This document shows positions 1 to 8,755 of a stretch of DNA of 64,000 nucleotides, in pieces; the first letter of the stretch is position 1; each line of letters opens with the position of its first letter. The stretch comes from JAILLW01 sp045629045 (GTDB lineage Bacteria; Bacillota; Clostridia; Lachnospirales; Lachnospiraceae): contig JAZQQM010000061.1 of the NCBI GenBank assembly GCA_045629045.1, forward strand, positions 120,707 through 184,706. Reading direction: 5' to 3'. Both the position numbers and the translations under genes were made by a program. The notes under the pieces are model-generated. The model was not told where the DNA came from. It did not search any database and saw only the letters and a list, made by a program, of their open reading frames with translations.

Positions 1-1
1 A

Positions 2-391
2 GTTCATTATGAAGGCGACACCAATCCCACGGATATTCAGCAAAAGGCAGCAGATGCTTATACAGGTGAGTATGCATTCCATTACTGGTCGCCAAGTCCC
101 ATTGAGTTTGAACTTAGCCAAAAGATAGAAAAGATTCCTGCCGGAAAATATACCTTGCAGGCATTTTTACAGGGTTCGGATATGGGCTCATCGGAAGACA
201 TATATCTTTATGTATCGATAAACGGTGAAGAGGTTTCCCAAGCTCCTGTTAAACTTGATGGCTGGGTTAAGTGGCAGAATCCTGTAATTAATGATATAGT
301 GGTAAACGATGGCGACGAGGTAGTAATCGGCTTTATGGTAAAAGGTGATGCCAAAGGCTGGGGTACCATCGATGATGTAGAAATGTACTAA
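2..391 (+). CDS. C-terminal part of a secreted carbohydrate-binding protein (5' end outside window)
   Basis: The reading frame is open from the first bases of the window, so this is the last 129 residues or so of a longer protein that starts upstream. The visible part is a beta-rich domain with many aromatic residues (FHYWSPSP near the start) and ends in a WGTIDDVEMY motif. That ending is typical of carbohydrate-binding domains attached to secreted glycoside hydrolases of clostridia, for example at the end of GH53 galactanases. The catalytic domain is not in view, so the enzyme class is only a guess. No anchor (LPXTG or SLH) follows the domain. The stop is 22 bases before the next gene, which has its own AGG-type ribosome site, so the two could be co-transcribed. 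Confidence 0.6.
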   Translation, partial: VHYEGDTNPTDIQQKAADAYTGEYAFHYWSPSPIEFELSQKIEKIPAGKYTLQAFLQGSDMGSSEDIYLYVSINGEEVSQAPVKLDGWVKWQNPVINDIVVNDGDEVVIGFMVKGDAKGWGTIDDVEMY

Positions 392-413
392 TATTCCAAA
401 TTGGAGAAAAAAG

Positions 414-1082
414 ATGCTGGAAGTTAAAAACATATCCAAAAAATACGGAAAAAGAACAATTCTTGAAGATATATCTTTTACAATTAATCCGGGTGAGCGT
501 GTAGCTATAGTCGGTCGAAACGGATGCGGTAAAACGACGCTTATGCAGATTATGTCGGGTTCTATGAAACCGAACAGCGGAAGCCTCACGTACTTTGGAC
601 AGGACCCCTTAAAAAAGCATTCTCTTTTTAAGAAGTTCTGCGGATATGTTCCTCAGAATTCTCCGCTGCTTCCGGAGCTTACGGTCAAAGACAATATTAA
701 ACTCTGGGGTGTTGATAAGTGCAAGAACTATGAGTATATTTTGGACAGATTTGAACTTCGCGATATTATGGACCTTGAGGTTCGTAAAATGTCCGGAGGA
801 ATGAATAAGCGATTAAGTATCGCATGTGCCATTGCAACATGGCCTCCTATTCTTTTGCTTGATGAACCAACCACGGCACTTGATCTTTACTATAAAGAAA
901 ATATTCAAAAGTGGCTTTCGGAGTTTAATAATCTTAACGGAATAGTATTTATATCATCACATGAAGAGGCGGAAATTGTTGCCTGTGACAGATGTCTGTT
1001 CCTTAAGAACGGAAGACTTACGGAAATACCTCATGATGAAAATATGATGAAAACCGTAAGAGAAATGCTTGATAATCAATAG
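414..1082 (+). CDS. ABC transporter ATP-binding protein
   Basis: A 222-residue stand-alone nucleotide-binding domain. Walker A is GRNGCGKTT (about residues 34-42), the signature is MSGGMNKR (about 127), and Walker B is ILLLDEP (about 147) followed by a D-loop TALD and a switch histidine in ISSHE. It belongs to the family that powers ABC-2 type exporters, which fits the ABC-2 permease gene downstream. It would energise export of an unidentified substrate, or act in membrane-protein or peptide resistance. The next start follows within 20 bases, so the gene is probably the first of a five-gene operon reaching 5717. The ribosome site GGAGAAAA lies just upstream of the ATG. Confidence 0.9.
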   Translation: MLEVKNISKKYGKRTILEDISFTINPGERVAIVGRNGCGKTTLMQIMSGSMKPNSGSLTYFGQDPLKKHSLFKKFCGYVPQNSPLLPELTVKDNIKLWGVDKCKNYEYILDRFELRDIMDLEVRKMSGGMNKRLSIACAIATWPPILLLDEPTTALDLYYKENIQKWLSEFNNLNGIVFISSHEEAEIVACDRCLFLKNGRLTEIPHDENMMKTVREMLDNQ

Positions 1083-1099
1083 TGTAAATGAGGAAAACA

Positions 1100-2386
1100 A
1101 TGGAAGAATTACAAAGTTTTGACGTAAACACCGGCGAAGTGAAGGAAACATCGGCCGATGTGTTACAGGGTAATGAACCCAAAAAGAGCAACAAAAAATT
1201 AATAATAAGTATAGTAATAGTAGCAGCAGTTTTGCTTGCGGGAGTAGTTCTGTATTTTGTTTTGATAAACACCAAGGGTAAGATCCCAAGTGCGCTTATT
1301 AAAACTTTCGGAGATTTGGAACATCAGAATAAAGTAATTGAAGCTTTGGATATAAGCGAACTTGTAGCTAATCAAAAATATACGGTGCGCTTTGATGTGG
1401 ACACATCTGTTCCGGAAGTGGGAGATACTTCAGTTACGGCAGCACTGACAGTTAATAAAGACGTTGCGGAACTATCGGGAGATGTGGATATTTCATATAT
1501 TCCCACAATTGAATTTACAATTCAGCTTGATGAAAATGAATTAAGAGCTACATGTCCCATGATTCCGGACAGATTATTCATTTTTGATTATAAAGGACAG
1601 AATAAAGGCTACATTGATGAAATTGTAAGCTCGGACGTTATTAATGAAGGCTTGGCGGAAGTTTACGAAAAATTCTTTGATGACGAAAATCTTTTATCCT
1701 TTGCAGATGAGATTACTAATTTGGTCGAAGAGTATAAAGATATAGAGTTTGAAGATATTGATGATAAAGAATATACAATAGACGGTAAAGAAGTAATGTG
1801 CCAAGGTTACAAAACTCATCTGAATAAGCGCATTATTAATAATATGCTTCCCGGATTTTCAAGTATTTTCAGTGAAGTAAAGGGAATGGATGTGGAATTA
1901 TATCTTTATAAGGATGAATTGGCAGCAGTTAAATTTATGCCCGAAGATACGGACGAGGATTTTGAACTTTGTTTCGAGGGCGGAGATTACAGACTACAGA
2001 ATATTGCGCTGCTTATTAACGGCAAAGAAGAGGGACGTTTCGAAAGCGAAATCAAGGGTAATGTTGAAACGGCTTCTATAAGCGGACCTTTGGGAGAAAT
2101 CATAAGCTATGAATATGATTTTGAGGAAGGTAAATTGACGGTAGATATTCCGGGATTTGATTCTGTTAATGCCAAACTTATAAGGGATGAGCGAAAGTTT
2201 TCTTTTGAACTTGATTATATTGATATAGGTGATACTTATCTTGGAGCATCAATTGCAATTACTCCGGATGCGAAGCTTAGTGATATGTCAGGTGAAGAAT
2301 TCGATTTGGGAAATGCCACCGAAGAAGAATTTGACGAACTGATAGACGAAATTAAAGATACTGTTCAGGGATTGTTGGGACAATAA
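1100..2386 (+). CDS. Membrane-anchored protein of unknown function, paralogue A
   Basis: Not recognised by family name. The protein has a short acidic cytoplasmic N-terminus, one transmembrane helix at about residues 34-56, and an acidic extracytoplasmic domain of about 370 residues rich in beta-strand-like segments. I prefer the ATG at 1100 over the one at 1088: GAGGAAAA sits just before it, and the resulting start (MEELQSFDVNTGEV) aligns with that of the paralogue at 4158 (MEEKKIIGYDAQTGEP). Shared blocks include DGKxxxCxGYK, GGDYRxQNI and a SYEYD segment near the end. It sits between the ATPase and the permease, and its stop overlaps the permease start by one base (TAATG). A role as an extracytoplasmic accessory or sensor of the transporter is inference. 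Confidence 0.75.
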   Translation: MEELQSFDVNTGEVKETSADVLQGNEPKKSNKKLIISIVIVAAVLLAGVVLYFVLINTKGKIPSALIKTFGDLEHQNKVIEALDISELVANQKYTVRFDVDTSVPEVGDTSVTAALTVNKDVAELSGDVDISYIPTIEFTIQLDENELRATCPMIPDRLFIFDYKGQNKGYIDEIVSSDVINEGLAEVYEKFFDDENLLSFADEITNLVEEYKDIEFEDIDDKEYTIDGKEVMCQGYKTHLNKRIINNMLPGFSSIFSEVKGMDVELYLYKDELAAVKFMPEDTDEDFELCFEGGDYRLQNIALLINGKEEGRFESEIKGNVETASISGPLGEIISYEYDFEEGKLTVDIPGFDSVNAKLIRDERKFSFELDYIDIGDTYLGASIAITPDAKLSDMSGEEFDLGNATEEEFDELIDEIKDTVQGLLGQ

Positions 2387-3519
2387 TGAGACTGGTTTTT
2401 TCATATCTTTTATTACAATGGAAAAGATGTGCCAAGGCTTTGCTTAAGTCTTTGGCAATAGTTGGCGGTACGCTTCTTTTGGTTGTGCTTATCCTTCTTT
2501 CGATGATTAAAATTCTTACTGCGAATGAATCCTTTGCTTTGGCGCAGATAGGAGTTGTTATTCCGAAGGAAGAGGCACTTACAGAATATGTTACTTCCTA
2601 TATAGAATCAATGGATTCCGTTAAGAGCATCTGTAAGTTTAATTATATGGAAGAAACAGAAGCACTTAAGAAGTTTGAAGAAGGGGAATTATCCGCAGTT
2701 GTTGTTATTCCGGACGGATTCTATCATGATGTTCAGGTGGGTCTTAATCCTCCCGCAAGAATATATTTCCCCAAAGATGCAGGATTGATTTCCAATATAT
2801 TTAAAGAAGTAATGATTTCCGGAGTTTCATATCTTCAGACGGCGGAGGCCGGCGTTTATGCAACTTTGGATGCGGCAGGTGTATACGGCGCAGATGTTGA
2901 GTACTCTCAGATAGGAAATATAATAGCGCTTCAGTATGTTAATGAAATATTATCCCGTGACAAGATGTTTGATTCGACTGTTGTTTCGGCTCTTGGGGAT
3001 CTTTCGGTTATAGGATACTATTTGTCTTCCGGAATAGTTATTATTCTTATGTTTAGCGGAATCTGCTATTCTTTTTTGTATTCCAAAAATTCCAAGGCTG
3101 TTGAGGACAAGCTAAAAGTAAACGGATTAAACAGATTTGTCTGCGGAATTCTTAAAACATTGTCAATGTTTCCCTTCGTGTATGTAACAGGGATGATACT
3201 TTACGGTATATCTTTGTGCATCAATAATTGTCTGGAACTTGAATTATTTACATATAGCGGCAGTATTTGGGGATATATGGCGATTCTTGCAATAACCTTG
3301 AGTATATATTTTGAATTGGTATTTGATATTACGGGTGAAGGCAAAGCAGGAGTTTTTGTGTTGATAATACTTAATATAATAGGATGTAGTGTATGCGGCC
3401 TTATAATTCCGCAGGCCTATATGGCCGACTGGGTATCGTGCGTCGGAAATGTACTTCCAATGAAATACTGGGTAATGTTAATGACAAAAGCACTGTTCGG
3501 AATAGGAGGTGTATTATGA
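2386..3519 (+). CDS. ABC-2 type transporter permease
   Basis: A 377-residue permease with the usual ABC-2 exporter layout. One N-terminal membrane helix (about 18-42) is followed by an extracytoplasmic domain of about 150 residues, and then five or six hydrophobic segments from about residue 205 to the end. It overlaps the preceding gene by one base and the next by four bases (ATGA), so translation is probably coupled. Together with the ATPase at 414 it could form a half-transporter; the natural partner is the second permease gene at 3516, which is broken. The substrate is unknown. Confidence 0.85.
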   Translation: MRLVFSYLLLQWKRCAKALLKSLAIVGGTLLLVVLILLSMIKILTANESFALAQIGVVIPKEEALTEYVTSYIESMDSVKSICKFNYMEETEALKKFEEGELSAVVVIPDGFYHDVQVGLNPPARIYFPKDAGLISNIFKEVMISGVSYLQTAEAGVYATLDAAGVYGADVEYSQIGNIIALQYVNEILSRDKMFDSTVVSALGDLSVIGYYLSSGIVIILMFSGICYSFLYSKNSKAVEDKLKVNGLNRFVCGILKTLSMFPFVYVTGMILYGISLCINNCLELELFTYSGSIWGYMAILAITLSIYFELVFDITGEGKAGVFVLIILNIIGCSVCGLIIPQAYMADWVSCVGNVLPMKYWVMLMTKALFGIGGVL

Positions 3520-4085
3520 TGAAATTAAGATACATTTTTTATCATCTTAAGGCACTTCTTAAGAAAAGACAGACCTGGGCTGTTATTATTACACTTGCTT
3601 TTCTGGGGTTTGTATATAGCGGAATTACCTTCCCAAGCATTGATAATACCTTTATAGGTGTCGTTACCGCAGGAAGCGAGCGCGCCGAGGAGATGGTTAA
3701 TTCTTTGGAAGAGAGAGATTCTCTTTATAAGGTCAAAGCATATGAATCTTCGGAAGAACTTAAAAAGGATATACTTAACGGTACTTTGGAATGCGGATTC
3801 ATATTTGACGGCAATTTCGATAATATGCTTGAAAGAGGCAAATCGAAGCACCTTATAGAATATGTATATTCACCCTATACAACCAAGGGACTTGCTGCAA
3901 AAGAAACAGTATTTTCCGCATTTATGGAAAATTACAGCAATGAAATTATTATGGCTGAATACAATAAAATATTTGGTTCTGCAGATGACGAAACGAAAGA
4001 GGAGATTATTGAATCAATAAAAAAATCAAATGAGTATTACAAAAACTCTGATGCTATATTTGATATCGAAAGTGTTTACTATTGA
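3516..4085 (+). CDS. Truncated second ABC-2 permease (N-terminal half only)
   Basis: A 189-residue protein that matches only the first half of an ABC-2 permease. It has one membrane helix (about residues 22-38) and an extracytoplasmic domain, then stops just where the five or six C-terminal helices should begin. The start at 3516 (or the adjacent ATG at 3519) follows a clean AGGAGGT at 3504-3510 and overlaps the previous stop. Stop codons occur at once in the same frame downstream, and only about 70 bases separate it from the next gene, so the missing half is deleted, not frameshifted. It may be a decaying gene or a retained single-span accessory protein. The domain itself is intact, so I annotate it as coding. 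Confidence 0.75.
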   Translation: MMKLRYIFYHLKALLKKRQTWAVIITLAFLGFVYSGITFPSIDNTFIGVVTAGSERAEEMVNSLEERDSLYKVKAYESSEELKKDILNGTLECGFIFDGNFDNMLERGKSKHLIEYVYSPYTTKGLAAKETVFSAFMENYSNEIIMAEYNKIFGSADDETKEEIIESIKKSNEYYKNSDAIFDIESVYY

Positions 4086-4157
4086 TTTTAAGCTGATTAT
4101 TAAGTATATTAATGATATCTATGGGCAGTATGCCCGCGTAAAAGAGAGGAGACAATT

Positions 4158-5717
4158 ATGGAAGAAAAAAAGATAATTGGTTACGACGCTCAGACCGGAG
4201 AGCCAATTTATGAAGAAGTAAGCGCTGCAGAACCCGTTGCAGAAGCTGCTCCTGAAACAGCAAACGAAGAAACAGCTGCACAAGCTGCTGAGGAAACTGC
4301 ACCTGTACAGGAACCTGTTAATTCATACGTTGCAGAAACAGCTCCTGTATATACAGAGGCTTCTGCAGAAGCAACTGCAGACAATAAAAAGAAGATAGGT
4401 CTTGTAATTATCGGGATAGCTGCTGCTTTGGTTATTGCGATTGTAGTTCTTCTTATAGTATTCGTATTTGCAAAGAAACCTAAGGATATTGTCAATGAAG
4501 CTTGTGAAAACACCTTTGCCAGCTTTTCTAACGGCGATAACCTTTTATTTACTGCATTCAGCCCGGAAGGATTTGATAAAGCTTCAGAGTGCACCATAAC
4601 AATGGAAGGTTCTATTGAAGATACATGGGCAGAGGAAGAAGTTACATTTGATGCTAATATAGCAGCTGATGAGAGCAAACTTCAGATTTATGGCGGAATC
4701 GATCTGTCAGAGGTTGAAGAACTTCCTTATATTGATGCCGTTATCGAACTTAATGATTCTAAGCTTTTAGTAGCATCATCATTACTTAAGAATGTATATG
4801 CTTATGACTATACCGAAGAATGTGACGGAGCTATTGCCGATTATCTTGAGGAGGAAGATATTCCTACTTCTATGATTAACGATATGCTTGCAGGCTACTA
4901 TGCTCAGTTAAACAACGCTATTAAGAATCCTGAGCAGTATGAGGAATATGTTGAGAGCTTCGAAGAAGTAATTGATAATTTGGAATATGAAAAGATTGAT
5001 GCCGAAGATTTTGAAGTAGACGGTAAAGATCGTAGCTGTAAAGGTTACAAGATGATTATTACTTCTGATGATATGGTAGACTTCATGGAAGCATATAAGG
5101 AATTAATCAATTCGGCTATGGACGAAAGCTTTACCTCATCATTTGAAGAACTTACAGGTGAGAGCTACGAAGATATCATGGACGAAGCTTTTGACGAAAT
5201 CTATGGTGAATTAGAAGATATGGATGATGTTGAAATTAACTTCTATGTGTATAACAAGGCTTTGGCAGCTATCACATGTGAAGTTGAGGGCGAGGAATTA
5301 GAAATAGCGTTCCTTGGCGGTGATTACAGAGCTCAGAATATTACAATCGGAGTTGCAGGAACCAAGTTAAAGATTTCAAGCGAAATTGAAGATGGCGTTG
5401 AAACACTTACTGTTAAGTTTGCTAAGGAAGAAGTGTTCTCTTATGAATATGATGCTGAGTCAGGTGACCTTACAATCAATGTTTTAGGTGAAGAGATAAG
5501 CGGAATCAATATCCGGAGTGATAAGAAGGAATGGGTACTTTCCTTTGATGAGTTAGAGTTTGAAGACATTAAGATAAACGGATCGATTAAGATAACTACA
5601 GAAGCTGAGTTTGAAGATCTTGATGGAGATGAGGTTGTTATTAATGACCTTTCCGAAGATGACTTAATGGATGTCATTATGGATGAAGCTGAAGCATTTG
5701 AAGAGTTAATGTACTAA
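4158..5717 (+). CDS. Membrane-anchored protein of unknown function, paralogue B
   Basis: A 519-residue paralogue of the protein at 1100. The N-terminal cytoplasmic tail is longer and low-complexity (Ala/Glu/Thr/Pro rich, about residues 20-75). A single membrane helix follows at about 80-103 with Lys on both sides, and then a very acidic extracytoplasmic domain. The blocks shared with paralogue A (DGKxxxCxGYK, GGDYRAQNI, SYEYD, and an Asp/Glu-rich C-terminus) run in the same order. The ribosome site GAGAGGAGA precedes the ATG. It closes the ABC operon, and a strong terminator follows at 5729. Function unknown; placement suggests it works with the transporter. Confidence 0.75.
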   Translation: MEEKKIIGYDAQTGEPIYEEVSAAEPVAEAAPETANEETAAQAAEETAPVQEPVNSYVAETAPVYTEASAEATADNKKKIGLVIIGIAAALVIAIVVLLIVFVFAKKPKDIVNEACENTFASFSNGDNLLFTAFSPEGFDKASECTITMEGSIEDTWAEEEVTFDANIAADESKLQIYGGIDLSEVEELPYIDAVIELNDSKLLVASSLLKNVYAYDYTEECDGAIADYLEEEDIPTSMINDMLAGYYAQLNNAIKNPEQYEEYVESFEEVIDNLEYEKIDAEDFEVDGKDRSCKGYKMIITSDDMVDFMEAYKELINSAMDESFTSSFEELTGESYEDIMDEAFDEIYGELEDMDDVEINFYVYNKALAAITCEVEGEELEIAFLGGDYRAQNITIGVAGTKLKISSEIEDGVETLTVKFAKEEVFSYEYDAESGDLTINVLGEEISGINIRSDKKEWVLSFDELEFEDIKINGSIKITTEAEFEDLDGDEVVINDLSEDDLMDVIMDEAEAFEELMY

Positions 5718-5728
5718 AATTAATATAT

Positions 5729-5766
5729 CTAAGGCTCCTTATTTAAGGGGCCTTAGGTTGTTTTTT
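5729..5766 (+). terminator. Rho-independent terminator after the ABC operon
   Basis: A 12-pair stem (5729-5740 with 5745-5756, one T-G pair) with a four-base loop, followed by a run of six T. It separates the ABC operon from the purine genes. Confidence 0.9.
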
Positions 5767-5804
5767 AAGATAAGCTTTTATTTTGGAAGGAGACAGGAAA
5801 AATA

Positions 5805-6524
5805 ATGGAAATGCTATCATTGGCAAATGAATTAAGTCAGAATGCATATCCCGGAAGAGGAATTGTGGTTGGAGCCTCTGATGATGGTAAGAAGGCAGTT
5901 GTGGCATACTTTATTATGGGAAGGAGTTCAAACAGCAGAAACAGAGTTTTCGTAGAACATGAAGACGGAATTCGTACACAGGCGTTTGATCCGGCCAAAC
6001 TTGAAGACCCAAGCCTCATTATTTATTCTCCCGTAAGAGTATATAACAATAAGACCATCGTAACTAACGGTGATCAGACAGATACAATATTCGAAGGTTT
6101 ATTAAACGGTATATCTTTTGAACAGGCACTTCGTTCAAGAGAATTTGAGCCGGATGCTCCTAATTACACACCGAGAATATCTACGGTTTTAAGAGTAGAC
6201 CCGGACAGAAATCAGTTTAGATATGTAATTTCAATTTTAAAGAGTGCATATGGAAATCCCGAGGCATGTATTCGTAATACATTCGGATTCAGAAAACCTA
6301 TTGCCGGAATGGGTCATTTCATTCATACATATATGCATGACGGAAATCCTCTTCCCAGCTTTGAGGGTGAGCCCAAACCTGTTAAAATGGAAGGTGATAT
6401 AGATACATTTACCAACATGATTTGGGAAAGCTTAAATGAAGAAAATAAGGTTTCTTTATTTGTTCGATACATTAATATTGCTACCGGAAAATATGAAACA
6501 AGAATAGTAAATAAGAACAAATAG
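5805..6524 (+). CDS. IMP cyclohydrolase, PurO-like
   Basis: A 239-residue protein of the IMP cyclohydrolase family best known from archaeal PurO. It would close the ring of FAICAR to give IMP, the last step of purine synthesis, in the cytoplasm. Recognition rests on the N-terminal segment (ANELSQNAYPGRGIVVG), the SSNSRNRVFVE block and, above all, on the AICAR formyltransferase gene 14 bases downstream. Most bacteria fuse the two activities in PurH; here they are separate. The ribosome site is GGAAGGAGA. No purine riboswitch is visible in the short leader after the 5729-5766 terminator. Confidence 0.8.
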   Translation: MEMLSLANELSQNAYPGRGIVVGASDDGKKAVVAYFIMGRSSNSRNRVFVEHEDGIRTQAFDPAKLEDPSLIIYSPVRVYNNKTIVTNGDQTDTIFEGLLNGISFEQALRSREFEPDAPNYTPRISTVLRVDPDRNQFRYVISILKSAYGNPEACIRNTFGFRKPIAGMGHFIHTYMHDGNPLPSFEGEPKPVKMEGDIDTFTNMIWESLNEENKVSLFVRYINIATGKYETRIVNKNK

Positions 6525-6538
6525 GGAGATTAAATATA

Positions 6539-7717
6539 ATGAACGAAATAGAATTAAAATATGGATGTAATCCTAATCAGAAACCATCAAGAATCTATAT
6601 GGAGGATGGAAGTGATTTACCGGTTGAGGTATTAAACGGTAAGCCGGGATATATTAATTTCCTTGATGCTTTTAACGGATGGCAGCTTGTAAAGGAGTTA
6701 AAGCAGGCTACAGGCCTTCCTGCAGCTACTTCCTTTAAGCATGTATCACCAGCAGGAGCAGCAGTCGGACTTCCCCTTAATGATACACTTGCCAAGATTT
6801 ACTGGGTTGATGATTTAGGAGAACTTAGTCCTCTTGCCAGTGCTTATGCAAGAGCAAGAGGAGCAGACAGAATGTCATCTTTCGGTGATTTTATCGCATT
6901 ATCGGATGTCTGTGATGTAGATACGGCCAAGCTTATAAAAAGAGAAGTTTCCGACGGTGTTATAGCTCCGGGATATACAGATGAAGCATTGGCTATTTTG
7001 AAGGAAAAGAAAAAAGGTAACTATAATGTTATCAAAATAGATGAAAATTATGTTCCGGCTCCTATCGAGCGTAAGCAGGTTTACGGAATTACTTTTGAGC
7101 AGGGACGTAATGAGCTTAATATCGATAAGGATTTGTTCGCAAATATAGTTACAAAGAACAAGGACATTCCTACGAATGCTCTTATCGATATGAAGATAGC
7201 AATGATTACACTTAAGTATACTCAGTCCAATTCCGTTTGCTACGTAAAGGACGGACAGGCAATAGGTATCGGAGCAGGTCAGCAGTCAAGAATTCATTGC
7301 ACAAGACTTGCAGGCCAGAAAGCTGATAACTGGTTCCTTCGTCAGTCACCTGAGGTAATGGGACTTCAGTTCCTTGATAATCTCGGAAGAGCAGACAGAG
7401 ATAATACCATCGATGTTTATATGGGCGATGAGTATGAAGACGTATTAAGAGAAGGTGAATGGCAGAAGCGCTTTAAGGTTAAGCCGGAAGTATTTACTTC
7501 AGAAAAGAAAAAAGCTTATCTTGCCAAGAATACGGGAGTTACATGCGGTTCGGATGCATTCTTCCCGTTCTCGGATAACATTGAAAGAGCTTATAAGTCA
7601 GGAGTTAAATATATCGCTCAGCCGGGTGGATCAGTAAGAGATGATTTAGTTATCGAATGTGCAGATAAATATGATATGGTGATGGCATTCACAGGTATTC
7701 GTTTATTCCATCACTAA
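6539..7717 (+). CDS. AICAR formyltransferase, stand-alone (PurH C-terminal type)
   Basis: A 392-residue protein matching the transformylase half of PurH. It uses 10-formyl-tetrahydrofolate to formylate AICAR to FAICAR. Diagnostic segments are YGCNPNQKPSRI at the start, SFKHVSPAGAAVG (about residue 65, containing the Lys-His pair of the active site) and CGSDAFFPFSDNIE near the end, followed by QPGGSVRDD. The N-terminal IMP cyclohydrolase (MGS-like) domain of bifunctional PurH is absent by design: the gene starts with the transferase domain and that role is supplied by the upstream neighbour. Ribosome site GGGAGA. No terminator separates it from the HD-GYP gene that follows. Confidence 0.88.
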   Translation: MNEIELKYGCNPNQKPSRIYMEDGSDLPVEVLNGKPGYINFLDAFNGWQLVKELKQATGLPAATSFKHVSPAGAAVGLPLNDTLAKIYWVDDLGELSPLASAYARARGADRMSSFGDFIALSDVCDVDTAKLIKREVSDGVIAPGYTDEALAILKEKKKGNYNVIKIDENYVPAPIERKQVYGITFEQGRNELNIDKDLFANIVTKNKDIPTNALIDMKIAMITLKYTQSNSVCYVKDGQAIGIGAGQQSRIHCTRLAGQKADNWFLRQSPEVMGLQFLDNLGRADRDNTIDVYMGDEYEDVLREGEWQKRFKVKPEVFTSEKKKAYLAKNTGVTCGSDAFFPFSDNIERAYKSGVKYIAQPGGSVRDDLVIECADKYDMVMAFTGIRLFHH

Positions 7718-7750
7718 TCGTGGGATTATTCGAAAAGGTGGGTATTGCGC

Positions 7751-8755
7751 ATGAGGTATTTGAAATTACCGAATATTACGCCGGGAATGGTACTTGCCAG
7801 ACCAGTATCAGATGATAATGGTCGTCTGATGATAAGAGAAGGAATGACTTTAACGGAAGTGTTCCTTAAGAAAATTAATGATATGAGTCTTCAAGGCCTC
7901 TACATAGAAGAAAGAGGCTTTGAGGATATAGTTGTTGAGGATGTTATTCCGGAGGAACTGCGTCTTAAGGCGTATAATGCCCTTAAAGCAGGAGAATATG
8001 ATAAGTGTGTTGCCATAGCAAATAAGATAGTTTATGAGATGACACATGAGTCTACAATTAATATGGACCTTTTGGACATTAAGTCCGATAAGGATTATGA
8101 GTATCGCCACTGTATATCTGTGGCTGTTTTTGCAACTGCGATAGGAATTAATATGGATTTAAAGGAAGATCAGCTAATTCAGTTATGTACGGCCGGTCTT
8201 CTTCACGATATAGGGAAATTTGATGTTAAAAAGAAGGTTATGAGTACCAAGAGTATTTATTCCGACAAGCAGATGGATGAGATGAAGAAGCATCCCATGT
8301 ACTCTTTTGAAGCATTGAAAGGATATCCGACCATTTCGGCAGTTGCCAGAAATGCTATTTTATTCCACCATGAGAATCTGGACGGAAGCGGATACTATGG
8401 GACTTCGGCAGACAAATTAGGAATTTTCCCGAGAATTTTGCGAGTGGCGGATACATATGATGCTCTTACGGCAACCCGTAAGCACAGAGAAGCTTTTTCA
8501 CCGAGAGATGCAATTGACTGTTTGCTGGAGGATGCCGGAAAAATATATGATAAGGACGTGGTAAGAACCTTCGGACTTACATTCCCTATATATCCCAAGG
8601 GCTTTACGATTGAACTTGCTAACGGACAGCAGGGCGTAATAGTTGATAACAGACAGAATAACAGAAGACCCCTCATACGTTTGCTTAGCGGAGAAGAAAT
8701 CAATCTTGCGTCAAATCCCGGATATAAAGATATTAAGATAGAGGATATAGTATAG
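7751..8755 (+). CDS. HD-GYP domain protein, probable c-di-GMP phosphodiesterase
   Basis: A 334-residue cytoplasmic protein. The N-terminal 110 residues resemble the small domain found before HD-GYP in many clostridial proteins. The HD-GYP core has LLHDIGKF (about 150), HHENLDGSGYYG (about 205-216) and ADTYDALT, so the metal ligands and the GYP motif (GYY here) are present. It would hydrolyse cyclic di-GMP to pGpG or GMP. I choose the ATG at 7751, eight bases after AAGGTGGG, over the in-frame TTG at 7745, which lies only two bases from it. The stop abuts the ATG of the next gene. No receiver or membrane domain is attached. Confidence 0.85.
   Translation: MRYLKLPNITPGMVLARPVSDDNGRLMIREGMTLTEVFLKKINDMSLQGLYIEERGFEDIVVEDVIPEELRLKAYNALKAGEYDKCVAIANKIVYEMTHESTINMDLLDIKSDKDYEYRHCISVAVFATAIGINMDLKEDQLIQLCTAGLLHDIGKFDVKKKVMSTKSIYSDKQMDEMKKHPMYSFEALKGYPTISAVARNAILFHHENLDGSGYYGTSADKLGIFPRILRVADTYDALTATRKHREAFSPRDAIDCLLEDAGKIYDKDVVRTFGLTFPIYPKGFTIELANGQQGVIVDNRQNNRRPLIRLLSGEEINLASNPGYKDIKIEDIV

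Noticed and set aside
3393..3515. Longer start for the truncated permease
   Set aside because: It would overlap the previous gene in another frame; the ATG at 3516 has a perfect ribosome site.
6539..7717. AICAR formyltransferase as a truncated PurH
   Set aside because: The gene begins cleanly at the domain boundary with a ribosome site, and the missing activity is on the adjacent gene.
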